Notes: generated by a model not told the origin, from the letters alone. A DNA stretch of 64,000 bases from Nitrosarchaeum sp. (GCA_025699025.1 JAILWJ010000001.1:416488-480487), one strand, 5' to 3'; counted from the stretch's first letter, positions 54,416-63,218 are shown. Numbers and translations: made by a program.

Positions 54416-55261
54416 ATGAAAGAACGCACAATATCCCTATTTGATGCAGAGTCAGACTCTACGCTGAGCGAATACAAGTCAAATTTGGAACAAGTTCAAC
54501 AACAATTATCAAAATATGGCCTTACTGGCAATCAGTCCAAAGTCTACATATACCTTGGAAAATATGGTGCACAGACTGCACCCGATGTATGTAAAGCCTT
54601 AAAGCTTCCAAGAACTGAAACTTATCATCTCCTTTCAGCTCTTCAAAACAAAGGCATTGTGTCTGCAACATTTCAACACCCAATACAATTCACCGCACTA
54701 CCATTAGAAAAAGCTATTTGGATTCTAGTTAATTCAGAGAAAGAACGTGTGAAATCCCTTGAAAAGATGGAAACACATCTATCTGAATTATGGAAGACCA
54801 TACCAACATTTGACTCAAACCCAAAAGATGAAGAAGACAAATTCCAGATGCTTAAAGGTTCAAACCAAATATCATCAAAGATAACTGAGATGACTGATGG
54901 ATATTCAGATGAATTGCTGTTACTTGGCAGTGAAAAAGATCTCATAAGATTATACCACTCTGACTTTTTAGAACCCTTTGAAAAATCAAAACAAAAATTT
55001 AGAATTTTAAGCTCATGCGGAGAGAAAACACTATACATATTTGACAACCTTGAAAGAAAAAACATCAAATCACTAAATAGTAACATTCAAGATAATCTGT
55101 GTTTTGTATTAAAAGATAATTTGGAATTGTTGTTCTTTACAAAGAATGCAACCCATTCAAATGATACATTTGCAATGTGGACTGATTCACCAGCACTTGT
55201 TTATTCAATGAAATTGTTGTTTGAGTCAATGTGGAATTCCTCAAAAAACATCCACCTATAG
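54416..55261 (+). CDS. TrmB-type HTH regulator (copy 2)
   Basis: 281 residues, same order as copy 1 at 38503-39453: the YGLTGNQSKVYIYLGKYG wing, LPRTETYHLLSAL, a long helix and a C-terminal domain ending FAMWTDSPAL. A good AGGGAGG precedes the ATG. Together the two copies flank the pilus region, one at each end. Confidence 0.85.
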   Translation: MKERTISLFDAESDSTLSEYKSNLEQVQQQLSKYGLTGNQSKVYIYLGKYGAQTAPDVCKALKLPRTETYHLLSALQNKGIVSATFQHPIQFTALPLEKAIWILVNSEKERVKSLEKMETHLSELWKTIPTFDSNPKDEEDKFQMLKGSNQISSKITEMTDGYSDELLLLGSEKDLIRLYHSDFLEPFEKSKQKFRILSSCGEKTLYIFDNLERKNIKSLNSNIQDNLCFVLKDNLELLFFTKNATHSNDTFAMWTDSPALVYSMKLLFESMWNSSKNIHL

Positions 55262-55298
55262 TAATATCATACTTGTTAGAATACAACTAGTCTTCTTC

Positions 55299-55309
55299 TT
55301 TATATACAA
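55299..55309 (+). promoter_or_regulatory. TATA box of the KaiC-like gene
   Basis: TTTATATACAA, centred about 27 bases before ATG 55331. A textbook archaeal TATA box with leaderless spacing. Confidence 0.55.
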
Positions 55310-55330
55310 AAATCAGCCTAAAATTGTTAA

Positions 55331-56068
55331 ATGAGTGCAACATATGCAAAAGTAAAGACAGGTGTTCCAGGACTAGATTCTATAATATCAGGAGGATTAA
55401 AACAAGGTCGCTCCATTGTCGTTTCAGGACCCCCTGGTTCTGGGAAAACCACTCTGGGATTGCAGTTTTTGCATGCGGGTGCTAAAGATTTTGACGAGCC
55501 AGGCGTATTCATAACATTATCACAGAATATAGAAGAGATAAAAAATGACTGTAAAATGTATGGGTGGGATTTTAATGATCTTGTATCAAAAGACAAAATC
55601 TTGATGATTGACGCAAGACCATTCAAACTGACCGATCAATCTATTGGAAAAGACGATTCACTTTATCGTGGAGAGCAGATCCCATTTGAACACCTTACAA
55701 AATTAATTCTCAGCAGCATAAAGAGGATAGAGGCAAAAAGAATAGTGATCGACTCCATTACTGTGCTTGAGATGCAATACTCTGATGATTTTTACACAAG
55801 ACAAGGATTACAGGGACTGGTTCAGGCCTTGGAGAACTATGGTGTGACATCAATTTTACTATCTGAGGTAATTGATGAAAGTCACATTCCTCCAGAATGG
55901 TTTGTATCATCAGGAGTAATCCAGTTGCGCCATACGCGAAAACAAGATACCATGGAAAGATCAATCCAAGTTACAAAGTTGCGAGGTGTAAGACACAGTG
56001 ATCACATACACCCCATAAATCTCGGAGAAGAGGGATTACAAGTGATGCATCCCAGATTGACCCCCTGA
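55331..56068 (+). CDS. KaiC/RadA-like ATPase, possibly ArlH-like
   Basis: 245 residues, a single KaiC domain. Walker A GPPGSGKT (33-40), Walker B RIVIDSITVL. At the usual catalytic Glu pair (T-F-E-E in KaiC) this one reads T-L-S-Q-N, so hydrolysis may be weak. ArlH, the archaellum KaiC-like subunit, is a possible relative. Its placement beside the pilus locus is suggestive only. Confidence 0.82.
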   Translation: MSATYAKVKTGVPGLDSIISGGLKQGRSIVVSGPPGSGKTTLGLQFLHAGAKDFDEPGVFITLSQNIEEIKNDCKMYGWDFNDLVSKDKILMIDARPFKLTDQSIGKDDSLYRGEQIPFEHLTKLILSSIKRIEAKRIVIDSITVLEMQYSDDFYTRQGLQGLVQALENYGVTSILLSEVIDESHIPPEWFVSSGVIQLRHTRKQDTMERSIQVTKLRGVRHSDHIHPINLGEEGLQVMHPRLTP

Positions 56069-57292
56069 TCACCTTAGTTTTTTTACTTCTTGTGCGATAA
56101 GTGGCAAAAATGCACCCACATCAGATACAATACCTAATGCTTGCCACGTGCCCCTGTCCATTAGCTTTGTAACTGTGGGTTGATTGATATCAATTACAAC
56201 TACTTTGACATTTGCAGGCAACATATTTCCTGTTGCAATAGAATGCAACATTGTAGAGACCATGATTACCATGCTCGCATCTTTTAAGACTTTCTTGTAT
56301 TCTCTTTGTGCTTGGGCAACATCAGTAATTACGTCTGGTAGTGGTCCATCATCTCTAATTGATGCTGCCAATACAAATGGTACTTTCTTTTTTACACATT
56401 CGTAAAAAATTCCTCGCTTAAGTTGTCCTCCTGATACCATTTTCGAGATCGAGCCTGCCTTGAAAACCGCATTTATCGTATCCATGTGATTCCTATGTCC
56501 TCTTTTGGCCAAAGTTGCATCATGAACATACATTCCTAATGACGTACCCAATGTGGCATATTCTATGTCATGAACTGCAAGTGCATTTCCGGCAAGAATT
56601 CCATGAATGAATCCTCCCCGAATCAATTCGGCAACAGAGTTTGCTGCACCAGTATGAACTATCGCAGGACCTCCGACAAGAATTATTTTTCCGCCCTTCT
56701 TTTTAATATCAACTATGTCTTGGGCAACTTTTTTTGCAATGTGCTGTGTAGGTCTTTCACTTGAGCTACTGCTTCCCATAAAAGCAAAAATGTTTGCCGC
56801 ATCTCTAGGTCGTTGAGGAGGGGTAACTTTGACTCCGATTTCCCCCACCACAACCAAGTCATTTTTTTTGACATCTCTTATGGGAACACAAAATGCCCTA
56901 TCCCCTTTTACTATGATGCATTTATCCATCATCTGGTTTTCTACAGGAATCCATTTGTTATGATGAAAAATCCAAGTATCATTGTTTGTAGTGCTGTAAA
57001 AATCATCTGGCATCACCATGTTTTTTGTAGCTTTTGTTAGCTTTACCTGCTTTTCATTTTTTGGAGTCGCTCCCTCTCGATGTATATCGTCTAACATCTC
57101 CTCTAGGTGTTTGGAATTTTTTCCCGTAACCAGTAATTTTGCATGACTGGGATCTTTTTTCTTTTTACCTACTGTCAACTCTAAAATCTCAAATTCACCC
57201 CCACGATTCATGATTTTATCAAAGATCTTAGTGAGAATCATAGAGTCGATCAGGTGACCACTGACTTCAACTTCCTGTGAATATTTTTTCAA
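56069..57292 (-). CDS. LOR/SDH-type protein (archaeal ornithine cyclodeaminase family)
   Basis: 407 residues matching the archaeal LOR/SDH family (TIGR00300), some members of which turn ornithine to proline. Blocks: VSGHLIDSMILTKIFDKIM, RPRDAANIFAFMGSSSSSER, ILVGGPAIVHTGA and GNALAVHDIEYATLGTSLG. The stop abuts the stop of the KaiC-like gene in TGATCA. Confidence 0.82.
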   Translation of the reverse strand: MKKYSQEVEVSGHLIDSMILTKIFDKIMNRGGEFEILELTVGKKKKDPSHAKLLVTGKNSKHLEEMLDDIHREGATPKNEKQVKLTKATKNMVMPDDFYSTTNNDTWIFHHNKWIPVENQMMDKCIIVKGDRAFCVPIRDVKKNDLVVVGEIGVKVTPPQRPRDAANIFAFMGSSSSSERPTQHIAKKVAQDIVDIKKKGGKIILVGGPAIVHTGAANSVAELIRGGFIHGILAGNALAVHDIEYATLGTSLGMYVHDATLAKRGHRNHMDTINAVFKAGSISKMVSGGQLKRGIFYECVKKKVPFVLAASIRDDGPLPDVITDVAQAQREYKKVLKDASMVIMVSTMLHSIATGNMLPANVKVVVIDINQPTVTKLMDRGTWQALGIVSDVGAFLPLIAQEVKKLR

Positions 57293-57366
57293 TTAATATC
57301 GATTTCAATGAATCACTCAAAAAGGTTTGGGGGTAAATTTAAGCACGGAATTTGTTAATTTTTATT

Positions 57367-57714
57367 CTATACGGGAAGTGTAACCTTGCCCTTGTATTCC
57401 GAAACATGGTCCTCTTGGAACTTTTTTTCCAGAATCTCTTTCTGATCCCTTGTAACGCCTTGAACAATTGTTTTGGAGAATCCTTTATTGTCTACAAGCG
57501 CTAAAATGTATCCGCTGTTATCCGTAAGGACAAACCCTGCAGATTCATCAACAAACGCATAAAGATTTTCCTCCCCAACAGGATTCCATACATTTGATTG
57601 ACTGTCAGATAGGGCCAATGCAGGCATTGCTCTCCCGTTTGTCAGCTCATTTAGATACTCTCTGGCTGCGGCAACCCGTTTCTGTCCCAATTTTAATGCC
57701 TGAAAATACTGCAC
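57367..57714 (-). CDS. Hypothetical protein
   Basis: 115 residues starting MQYFQALKLGQKRVAAAREY; alpha/beta, with a NSGYILALVDNKGF strand pair. No family recognised. Confidence 0.6.
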   Translation of the reverse strand: MQYFQALKLGQKRVAAAREYLNELTNGRAMPALALSDSQSNVWNPVGEENLYAFVDESAGFVLTDNSGYILALVDNKGFSKTIVQGVTRDQKEILEKKFQEDHVSEYKGKVTLPV

Positions 57715-57770
57715 ACAACATCAAGTGATTAATTGTTATAAAAACAATATCTCAAAAGACTGTTATATCT

Positions 57771-58094
57771 TTGGATATTAACAATTACGTGCCCCTTACA
57801 AACAACGTCATCATAAAACTAAACGAAATAACTACTTTGATTGAAGACAAAAACAACTTAACGGAAGCTGAACTCGACGAGATTAAATCAATATTCAAAG
57901 GCATCTTGTCTAGTGGCGAAAGATATGATGTTGATGACATTGAATCATGGCTTGAAAATGAAGGCACTTGGGCAAACAAAGCAACGCGCACAAGAATTAC
58001 CAATATCTCGCACTACATACAAGACAAATACGAGCAAACTGCCAAATTGAAAGTTATCTCTGAGGATGGAGAATCTTGCAGTTGTGGTAACTAG
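57771..58094 (+). CDS. Hypothetical helical protein
   Basis: 107 residues from TTG 57771; mostly helical, ends CSCGN. It overlaps the next convergent gene in a CTAG. Confidence 0.6.
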   Translation: MDINNYVPLTNNVIIKLNEITTLIEDKNNLTEAELDEIKSIFKGILSSGERYDVDDIESWLENEGTWANKATRTRITNISHYIQDKYEQTAKLKVISEDGESCSCGN

Positions 58095-58327
58095 GTTTCA
58101 AGACTTGCAAGTAATTTTCCAACAATCATGGAATTTTCTTTTCGTTCATCGAGAATTTCTTTGATTCTTTTTTTGTCATCGTTTGTCTTGTTTTCGATGG
58201 TGACAATTTGAAAATATTCTTCATCCAGATCATTGTTTGCTTGCAGTCGTTTGACAACCTCAAATAATATCCCAATGACTTGTTTTTGGGCTTCGATAAG
58301 TTCATCCTTGTTTGCGTCAGAAGCCAT
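58091..58327 (-). CDS. Small helical protein
   Basis: 78 residues, Lys/Glu-rich, starting MASDANKDELIEAQKQVIGI. 4 bases downstream of the HD gene, so cotranscribed with it. No motif. Confidence 0.58.
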   Translation of the reverse strand: MASDANKDELIEAQKQVIGILFEVVKRLQANNDLDEEYFQIVTIENKTNDDKKRIKEILDERKENSMIVGKLLASLET

Positions 58328-58331
58328 ATCA

Positions 58332-58856
58332 TCACTGATTTATAATTTTTCTAAGCCATTCTTTTAATTCGATGTTTTGAATTTGATTTTGTGCAGAATC
58401 CAAAAATGACTTAATTTCACCAAACCCATTCTTTTCATAAATCTTTGCTTGTAATACCATCTCTAATTTGTCTAATTCATGGACCATCCTTGATTCAGGC
58501 GTCAAATTTTGTTGGAATTCATGCCATAATTCCAAAAACTCTCTTTCCAATTCTGAAGGAAGATTTTTTAGAATTTCTGTCATATGTTGTGTTTCAAGAA
58601 CGGCTTTGTCTTCTTTTGATATTTGGCTCGGGGTCATATCTCCGGTGACGGATTCTGCAAGATCATGCAAGAGGCTCATCTTTAGAATCTTTAGTGTATC
58701 AAGTCGTTGAAGATCAGAGAAAATCATGGCCATTATGGTCATTGAAAAGGTATGATCCGATACCGATTCTGGTTTTTCTATTCCTAGCTTGTCAATCCAG
58801 CCTTGTCTGGGAATATTTTTTAAATTTGCAACAGTATTAAAAAAATCTAAAAGCAA
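58332..58856 (-). CDS. HD-domain phosphohydrolase (YfbR/HDDC2-like)
   Basis: 174 residues, HD motifs V-S-D-H-T-F-S-M and L-L-H-D-L-A-E, with a later E-L-D-K-L-E. Family members dephosphorylate deoxynucleoside monophosphates. Small ORF partner downstream. Confidence 0.85.
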   Translation of the reverse strand: MLLDFFNTVANLKNIPRQGWIDKLGIEKPESVSDHTFSMTIMAMIFSDLQRLDTLKILKMSLLHDLAESVTGDMTPSQISKEDKAVLETQHMTEILKNLPSELEREFLELWHEFQQNLTPESRMVHELDKLEMVLQAKIYEKNGFGEIKSFLDSAQNQIQNIELKEWLRKIINQ

Positions 58857-58860
58857 CGCG

Positions 58861-58983
58861 CTAATATTTTCTAGTGTCGCCTTCTAATAAACCAGAGCCA
58901 TGATGTATTCGATCAATATGCTTAGACAAAGCATCATTGTTCTCAAAGATCGAGTCACAGTACGGACATTTTGCTTGAGCCAT
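58861..58983 (-). CDS. Single C2H2 zinc-finger protein
   Basis: 40 residues from ATG 58983: MAQAKCPYCDSIFENNDALS, then KHIDRIHHG, a C6-x2-C9-x12-H22-x4-H27 finger. Like the gene at 14005-14133. Ends 4 bases before the HD gene's start. Confidence 0.7.
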   Translation of the reverse strand: MAQAKCPYCDSIFENNDALSKHIDRIHHGSGLLEGDTRKY

Positions 58984-59056
58984 GTTGATTGTAATTTATG
59001 TGTCTAGTAATAAAGAATTCGAACGACATAATAGCCCAAATCATCAAATTATTCTA

Positions 59057-59593
59057 TTGAAAATTTATACGAAAACAGGAGATGATGGGACTACTGGATT
59101 GCAGGGAAAAGCCCGAATTCTGAAATCAGACCATAGGATTATGGCATATGGCGCCGTTGATGAAGCTAATGCCGCACTTGGAATTGCTTTAACCCATAAT
59201 GTGGATCAAGAGATACGAACTCTTTTGACACTGTTACAAAATGAACTATTTATTGTAGGTGCAGATTTGTCAAATCCTGATAAAAACAATTCAAAAAACA
59301 GAGTAACCCTCCACATGATAACTAATTTAGAAAAAACCATAGACAAGTTTGAGGGTCAACTTGAACCTTTGACGAATTTTATTCTGCCTGGAGGAGATGT
59401 TGCGGCATCAGGGATTCATTTTGTTAGGGCCATAGTCAGAAGATCAGAATGTCATACCGTTGCAGCCAAACAATATACATGGATTAATGAAGATTGTTTA
59501 AAGTACCTAAATAGGTTATCAGACTTGCTCTTCACACTGGCAAGAATTATCAACAAGCGAAATGGCAAAACAGACACTGTCTGGAAAACATGA
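59057..59593 (+). CDS. pduO: Cob(I)alamin adenosyltransferase (PduO type)
   Basis: 178 residues from TTG 59057 (L-K-I-Y-T-K-T-G-D-D-G-T-T-G-L, the family's N-terminal motif). The motifs Y-G-A-V-D-E-A-N, F-I-L-P-G-G and R-A-I-V-R-R-S-E-C are typical. Adds the adenosyl group to cobalamin. An in-frame start at 58982 would add 25 atypical residues and overlap the zinc-finger gene. Confidence 0.92.
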   Translation: MKIYTKTGDDGTTGLQGKARILKSDHRIMAYGAVDEANAALGIALTHNVDQEIRTLLTLLQNELFIVGADLSNPDKNNSKNRVTLHMITNLEKTIDKFEGQLEPLTNFILPGGDVAASGIHFVRAIVRRSECHTVAAKQYTWINEDCLKYLNRLSDLLFTLARIINKRNGKTDTVWKT

Positions 59594-59888
59594 TTATGTT
59601 CTATCATACTCCCCAAAACACCCACAAAACATTCATCCGCAATTAATTCTTGACCATTTTTTGCATTATTAATCCCAGAGATAGATTATGGTAACAATCT
59701 ACATTTACATAGCATGGTCAGTTCCATCAAAAAACTTTTTGATGTAAGAGAAAATTGATGCATTAAGAAGATATGCATATGTCAAGATAACGGTTAATTT
59801 TATGTTGGATGGCCAGACAAGAAACTCAGATACAGATCGATTCAAATGGACAAACTTTAATTCCTCAACTGATTGCATTTTTCTGAGT

Positions 59889-59962
59889 GCCGGGGTAGCT
59901 CAGCCTGGGAGAGCACTCGGCTGAAGACCGGGCTGTCGCGCGTTCAAATCCCGCCCCCGGCA
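59889..59962 (+). tRNA. tRNA-Phe (GAA)
   Basis: A cloverleaf of 74 bases: acceptor stem GCCGGGG with CCCCGGC, D arm GCTC...GAGC, anticodon loop CTGAAGA with anticodon GAA (Phe), T loop TTCAAAT, discriminator A. The T stem (GCGCG with CCCGC) has a C-C mismatch at canonical positions 52 and 62. Two bases CC follow the gene; full CCA is not encoded. No intron. Confidence 0.93.
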
Positions 59963-60091
59963 CCTATAAAATTTTAAAAAATCAGAAATTTGTGGAATTA
60001 TGATTTTAATTGATAATTGTTCGGCAAATACTGTAAAAACAGATTCTACATAATACTTAAAAACAAGGCTACCTCTTGTTTTTCGACATTC

Positions 60092-60343
60092 ATGGCTGAA
60101 AAAAAAGCAGCAAAAAAAACAATGAAAAAACCAACTGAGAAAAAAAAGCCTGCTAAAAATAAGGCAAAACCAACTAAAGCAAAGGGTTCAAAGGCCGCAA
60201 AATCAAAGAAACAGAAAGAAGAGCCTTCGGATGACATGGGTATTGTCATAGTTGATGACGACATTACTGTTGATCAGGAAAAGATTAACGAGGAAAGAAG
60301 AGCTTATCTAGAGGAAGCAAGATCTCAAGAAGCCTACGATTAA
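60092..60343 (+). CDS. Lys/Ala-rich basic protein
   Basis: 83 residues from ATG 60092. The first 45 residues are Lys/Ala/Pro-rich like a histone-tail or nucleic-acid binder; the last 38 are acidic and predicted helical. No domain recognised. In-frame codons upstream are not supported. Confidence 0.6.
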   Translation: MAEKKAAKKTMKKPTEKKKPAKNKAKPTKAKGSKAAKSKKQKEEPSDDMGIVIVDDDITVDQEKINEERRAYLEEARSQEAYD

Positions 60344-60379
60344 AGCAATCTTTATTCGCTTTGGTTACACATACTAACT

Positions 60380-60619
60380 ATGCGAGCATTGTGTCTCATT
60401 ACTGTAAAACCAGGTAAAGTAGACACAGTAGTACAAATTTTAAAAAAAAAGCGCAAAATAATTAAAGACATACTGGTAGTGACTGGACGTGCAGACATCA
60501 GCGTTATCTTACAAGGAAGTATTGATGAAATTAACGGCATTGTGATTGATTTTAAAAAAATCAAAGAAATTGTTACGACTGAGACATTAATTGAAGTGGA
60601 GGTAAATTTAGGTTGGTAA
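60380..60619 (+). CDS. RAM-only Lrp/AsnC-type protein 1
   Basis: 79 residues, only the regulatory RAM domain of Lrp/AsnC (ITVKPGKVDTVVQILKKKRK, VVTGRADISVI). No HTH. 7-base overlap with the next gene. Might bind amino acids and act with HTH-bearing Lrp partners. Confidence 0.8.
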   Translation: MRALCLITVKPGKVDTVVQILKKKRKIIKDILVVTGRADISVILQGSIDEINGIVIDFKKIKEIVTTETLIEVEVNLGW

Positions 60620-60831
60620 GAGCAATAGTATTAGTAAAATCTCCAAAAAAATTGATAGCTGCTAGATTGCGAAAAATATCATGCGTGTCAGATTCTTTTC
60701 CTACTAGCGGACAGTTTGATGCAGTAGCCATAATTGAAGTTGATGAGTTGGGAGAAATTCGTGAAATCACAAACCAAATCCAAAAGATTTCAGGGGTGGA
60801 AAGGACCGAAACTATGGTTGAGGTACAATAA
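60613..60831 (+). CDS. RAM-only Lrp/AsnC-type protein 2
   Basis: 72 residues from TTG 60613, again one RAM domain (MVRAIVLVKSPKKLIAARLR). Coupled to the previous gene; the two may form a heteromeric RAM ring. Confidence 0.75.
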   Translation: MVRAIVLVKSPKKLIAARLRKISCVSDSFPTSGQFDAVAIIEVDELGEIREITNQIQKISGVERTETMVEVQ

Positions 60832-60865
60832 AAAAGAATTTAACATACTTGGAGGAAGATAACTT

Positions 60866-61282
60866 GTGAATATTAAAAGAGTCGGAAATGTAATTCTGGC
60901 AGTCAAAGACATTGACAAGTCCATCGCATTTTATCATGACATCATTGGCCTGCCGATAAAAAATCAAAGAAGATCATGGGTAGATTTGGGAACTTCAGGA
61001 GGGGCCTTGTTGAGTTTGCACCCTGCTTCATTAACAGCCCAACACATTGGTAGTTCTATTGAAAATGGAATCACTATTGGGTTTCTGGTTGGTGACGTAC
61101 AATCTGCAGTTGAGGAACTAAAAACAAAAGGAGTTAGAATATACAGAGATGTTGTCGAAAGAGATGCCGGAAAAAATGCCATAGTCTTGGATCCTGATGA
61201 TTATCTAATTTCACTGTTTGAGCCAAACTTCGAGGATAAATCCCAGCAAACAGCTGGGTACCAAGGATTTACACCCGCTTAG
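60866..61282 (+). CDS. VOC-family (glyoxalase-fold) protein
   Basis: 138 residues from GTG 60866. Beta-alpha-beta-beta-beta repeats with DIDKSIAFYHDIIGL and a late LDPDDYLISLFEP. Vicinal-oxygen-chelate fold, metal-dependent isomerase or dioxygenase; substrate unknown. Its stop overlaps the next gene's in TTAG. Confidence 0.85.
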   Translation: MNIKRVGNVILAVKDIDKSIAFYHDIIGLPIKNQRRSWVDLGTSGGALLSLHPASLTAQHIGSSIENGITIGFLVGDVQSAVEELKTKGVRIYRDVVERDAGKNAIVLDPDDYLISLFEPNFEDKSQQTAGYQGFTPA

Positions 61283-61665
61283 ATTATCTTCCTGATTGCC
61301 GATATTATTTTGGCAATATTTTTTTCTTTTCTATCTATTGAAACATAGTATGTAACATCACCTTTTTGAAAAATTATGATTGATACTTTTTGATGCTGAA
61401 GTAAAACATAATCTAATTTCCCAACTGCATTAGAGGTATCTCTTCTAAGTGTCATCAATGTAGAAATTATGAAAAATTCATTTTTGACTTGTTCTGATTT
61501 TAACAAAGGTTTAACATTTTGCCTGACACTTCCGGTAAGTGTTCTCCCATAATTATTTACTACGCCTGCATAGCGTACACTTGGTGAGGTCTCAATTATT
61601 TTCTGACATTTTTTTCTATGTTGAACAATCAGACTCTTCCATTTTTCTGCAGGGGTCTTTACCAT
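61279..61665 (-). CDS. Thaumarchaeal hypothetical protein (DUF6659-like)
   Basis: 128 residues; the N-terminal helix plus alternating strands (VRYAGVVNNYGR, VSIIIFQKGDVTYYVSID) look like a roadblock/LC7-type or PAS-like fold. Resembles DUF6659 proteins of thaumarchaea, by eye. Confidence 0.6.
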   Translation of the reverse strand: MVKTPAEKWKSLIVQHRKKCQKIIETSPSVRYAGVVNNYGRTLTGSVRQNVKPLLKSEQVKNEFFIISTLMTLRRDTSNAVGKLDYVLLQHQKVSIIIFQKGDVTYYVSIDRKEKNIAKIISAIRKII

Positions 61666-61742
61666 GATGAAAGCTGGAATTTGAAATTAATAAGGATTCT
61701 TACTTGACAAACAATTGTAGTTTCTATGAATTCAGAGATAAC

Positions 61743-62171
61743 TTAATGCTCTCGTGTTTTGTCCAGTTTTTTCTTTAATTCTAAATTTTCTTTTAACAAT
61801 TTGTCATTTTCTGCTTTTAGTGTCTCAACTGAATTCTGTCTGGTAAATAACGGATGCCCGGGGGGAATTGCACCGGCAGAATTCATAGTCATCAGACCAG
61901 ATGCATATTGGCGATACATCTCCTGAAACCCTTGTAATTTTTTGTTAATTGATTCAGAATTTTGAATGAATTTTTCTTTCATTGGATTTTCAAATACTTT
62001 GAACATTGGATGTGACAGTCCTGGCGGCAGTCTTGGGAATTGAAATGCAAAGTGAGGAATATTTGGGTTCAATCCGTAAAGGTCTCGAAGCTGCTTTATT
62101 GCTAAATCTTCCACGCATATTTGGCAGTTTTTGCCATATTTTTGCCTTGTCTTTAGGCGTTTGATATACAA
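61743..62171 (-). CDS. Hypothetical protein with C-terminal coiled coil
   Basis: 142 residues from TTG 62171. Starts MYIKRLKTRQKYGKNCQICV with a C16-x2-C19 pair, a central FQFPRLPPGLSHP segment and a Lys/Glu/Leu coiled coil (about 115-140). Confidence 0.6.
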   Translation of the reverse strand: MYIKRLKTRQKYGKNCQICVEDLAIKQLRDLYGLNPNIPHFAFQFPRLPPGLSHPMFKVFENPMKEKFIQNSESINKKLQGFQEMYRQYASGLMTMNSAGAIPPGHPLFTRQNSVETLKAENDKLLKENLELKKKLDKTREH

Positions 62172-62253
62172 AATAGTGAGCTAAGAGTCATTTTTACTCA
62201 ATTTGAGCTGATCGCAGATCCTTATAGATTCCAGATTTTGATCGCAGTTACAC

Positions 62254-62400
62254 ATGACAGAATCTACAAAACTCTGTATCCGATGCAACAAGGGAATTGG
62301 AAATGAAGAACTGCATAAAATTGTAATTTATGTTGTTCAAGAAAAATTTACCGAACATCACTATGAACATGTGGAGTGTCCTGGAAAGTTCACAGTTTAA
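62254..62400 (+). CDS. Small zinc-binding protein
   Basis: 48 residues: C8-x2-C11, H35 and H36, C42; starts MTESTKLCIRCNKGIGNEEL. TATA-poor upstream, but no competing gene. Its TAA overlaps the cyclase stop in TTAA. Confidence 0.55.
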   Translation: MTESTKLCIRCNKGIGNEELHKIVIYVVQEKFTEHHYEHVECPGKFTV

Positions 62401-63218
62401 CCTGTGTATTCGTAAACTTTGTAAATTTCACCGGTTACTCTTGAACGGTATTTCCATTCATTGTTCTTCCAAACAATCTGTTTGAAGTCATTTTGGTTTA
62501 CAGGGTGTAGTTTTTTAAAAACATCTTCGCCAATTAAAATTTGGTTTGCTTTTGCCATTGATTGAATTTTTGCTGCAATGTTCATAGCTGGCCCCATCAA
62601 ATCAACATGGGCTGCTTCTACATTAGAACCGTATCGCACAACTATGCTTTGGCCAAAATCCAGTCCTACCTTCACCATGAGATCAGGGTAATCATATTGA
62701 TTAAGGATCGGATTAATGCCTTTTTGAATTACTGTCATCATAGATTTTGCACAATTAACAGCATTATCTGCTGCCATGATTGCATTGTCTGTTGCAACAA
62801 AATATCCAATCACAGCATCGCCTACAAATTTCAAGACATATCCTTTGTGAAGCCTAATTACAGATGCCATTTCTTGTGAAAAGGAACTAATGATTATTGC
62901 TAGTTTTTCTTCAGGCAATTCCAATGTCATTGTAGTTGAACCGACCAGATCCACATACAACACAACCATATCTACCTTTGAGAAAACATTCTTCCTAAGA
63001 AACATCTCCGACTCGTTGGTAGGACCAGTGTACTCATACCCTTTTTTTAATGCCCCCCATACTCTTTTCTGAGTTTCAAGAATCATCGTTTCGGCATCAA
63101 CGATTTTTTCACTCTTTTGGCTAAGCAACAAGTCTACTACATTTGGACTTGATTCTCCAGGACGTTGACCATCAACAGGACTAGAATCAGAATAATTACT
63201 GTCAGACATCATTATCAC
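62397..63218 (-). CDS. Class III nucleotidyl cyclase
   Basis: 273 residues, catalytic domain from about residue 80. Metal Asp D90 (LYVDLVGST) and D134 (KFVGDAVIGYF); K130 suits adenine recognition. The transition-state motif reads M-N-I-A-A-K, with Lys where Arg is usual. N-terminal region is helical, no membrane anchor. Probably makes cAMP. Confidence 0.88.
   Translation of the reverse strand: MIMMSDSNYSDSSPVDGQRPGESSPNVVDLLLSQKSEKIVDAETMILETQKRVWGALKKGYEYTGPTNESEMFLRKNVFSKVDMVVLYVDLVGSTTMTLELPEEKLAIIISSFSQEMASVIRLHKGYVLKFVGDAVIGYFVATDNAIMAADNAVNCAKSMMTVIQKGINPILNQYDYPDLMVKVGLDFGQSIVVRYGSNVEAAHVDLMGPAMNIAAKIQSMAKANQILIGEDVFKKLHPVNQNDFKQIVWKNNEWKYRSRVTGEIYKVYEYTG

Noticed and set aside
36994-55261. 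An archaellum locus
   Set aside because: ArlI and ArlJ-like genes, pilins and a peptidase are present, but no ArlF, ArlG, ArlC, ArlD or ArlE, and no clear ArlH. A type IV pilus is the safer call.
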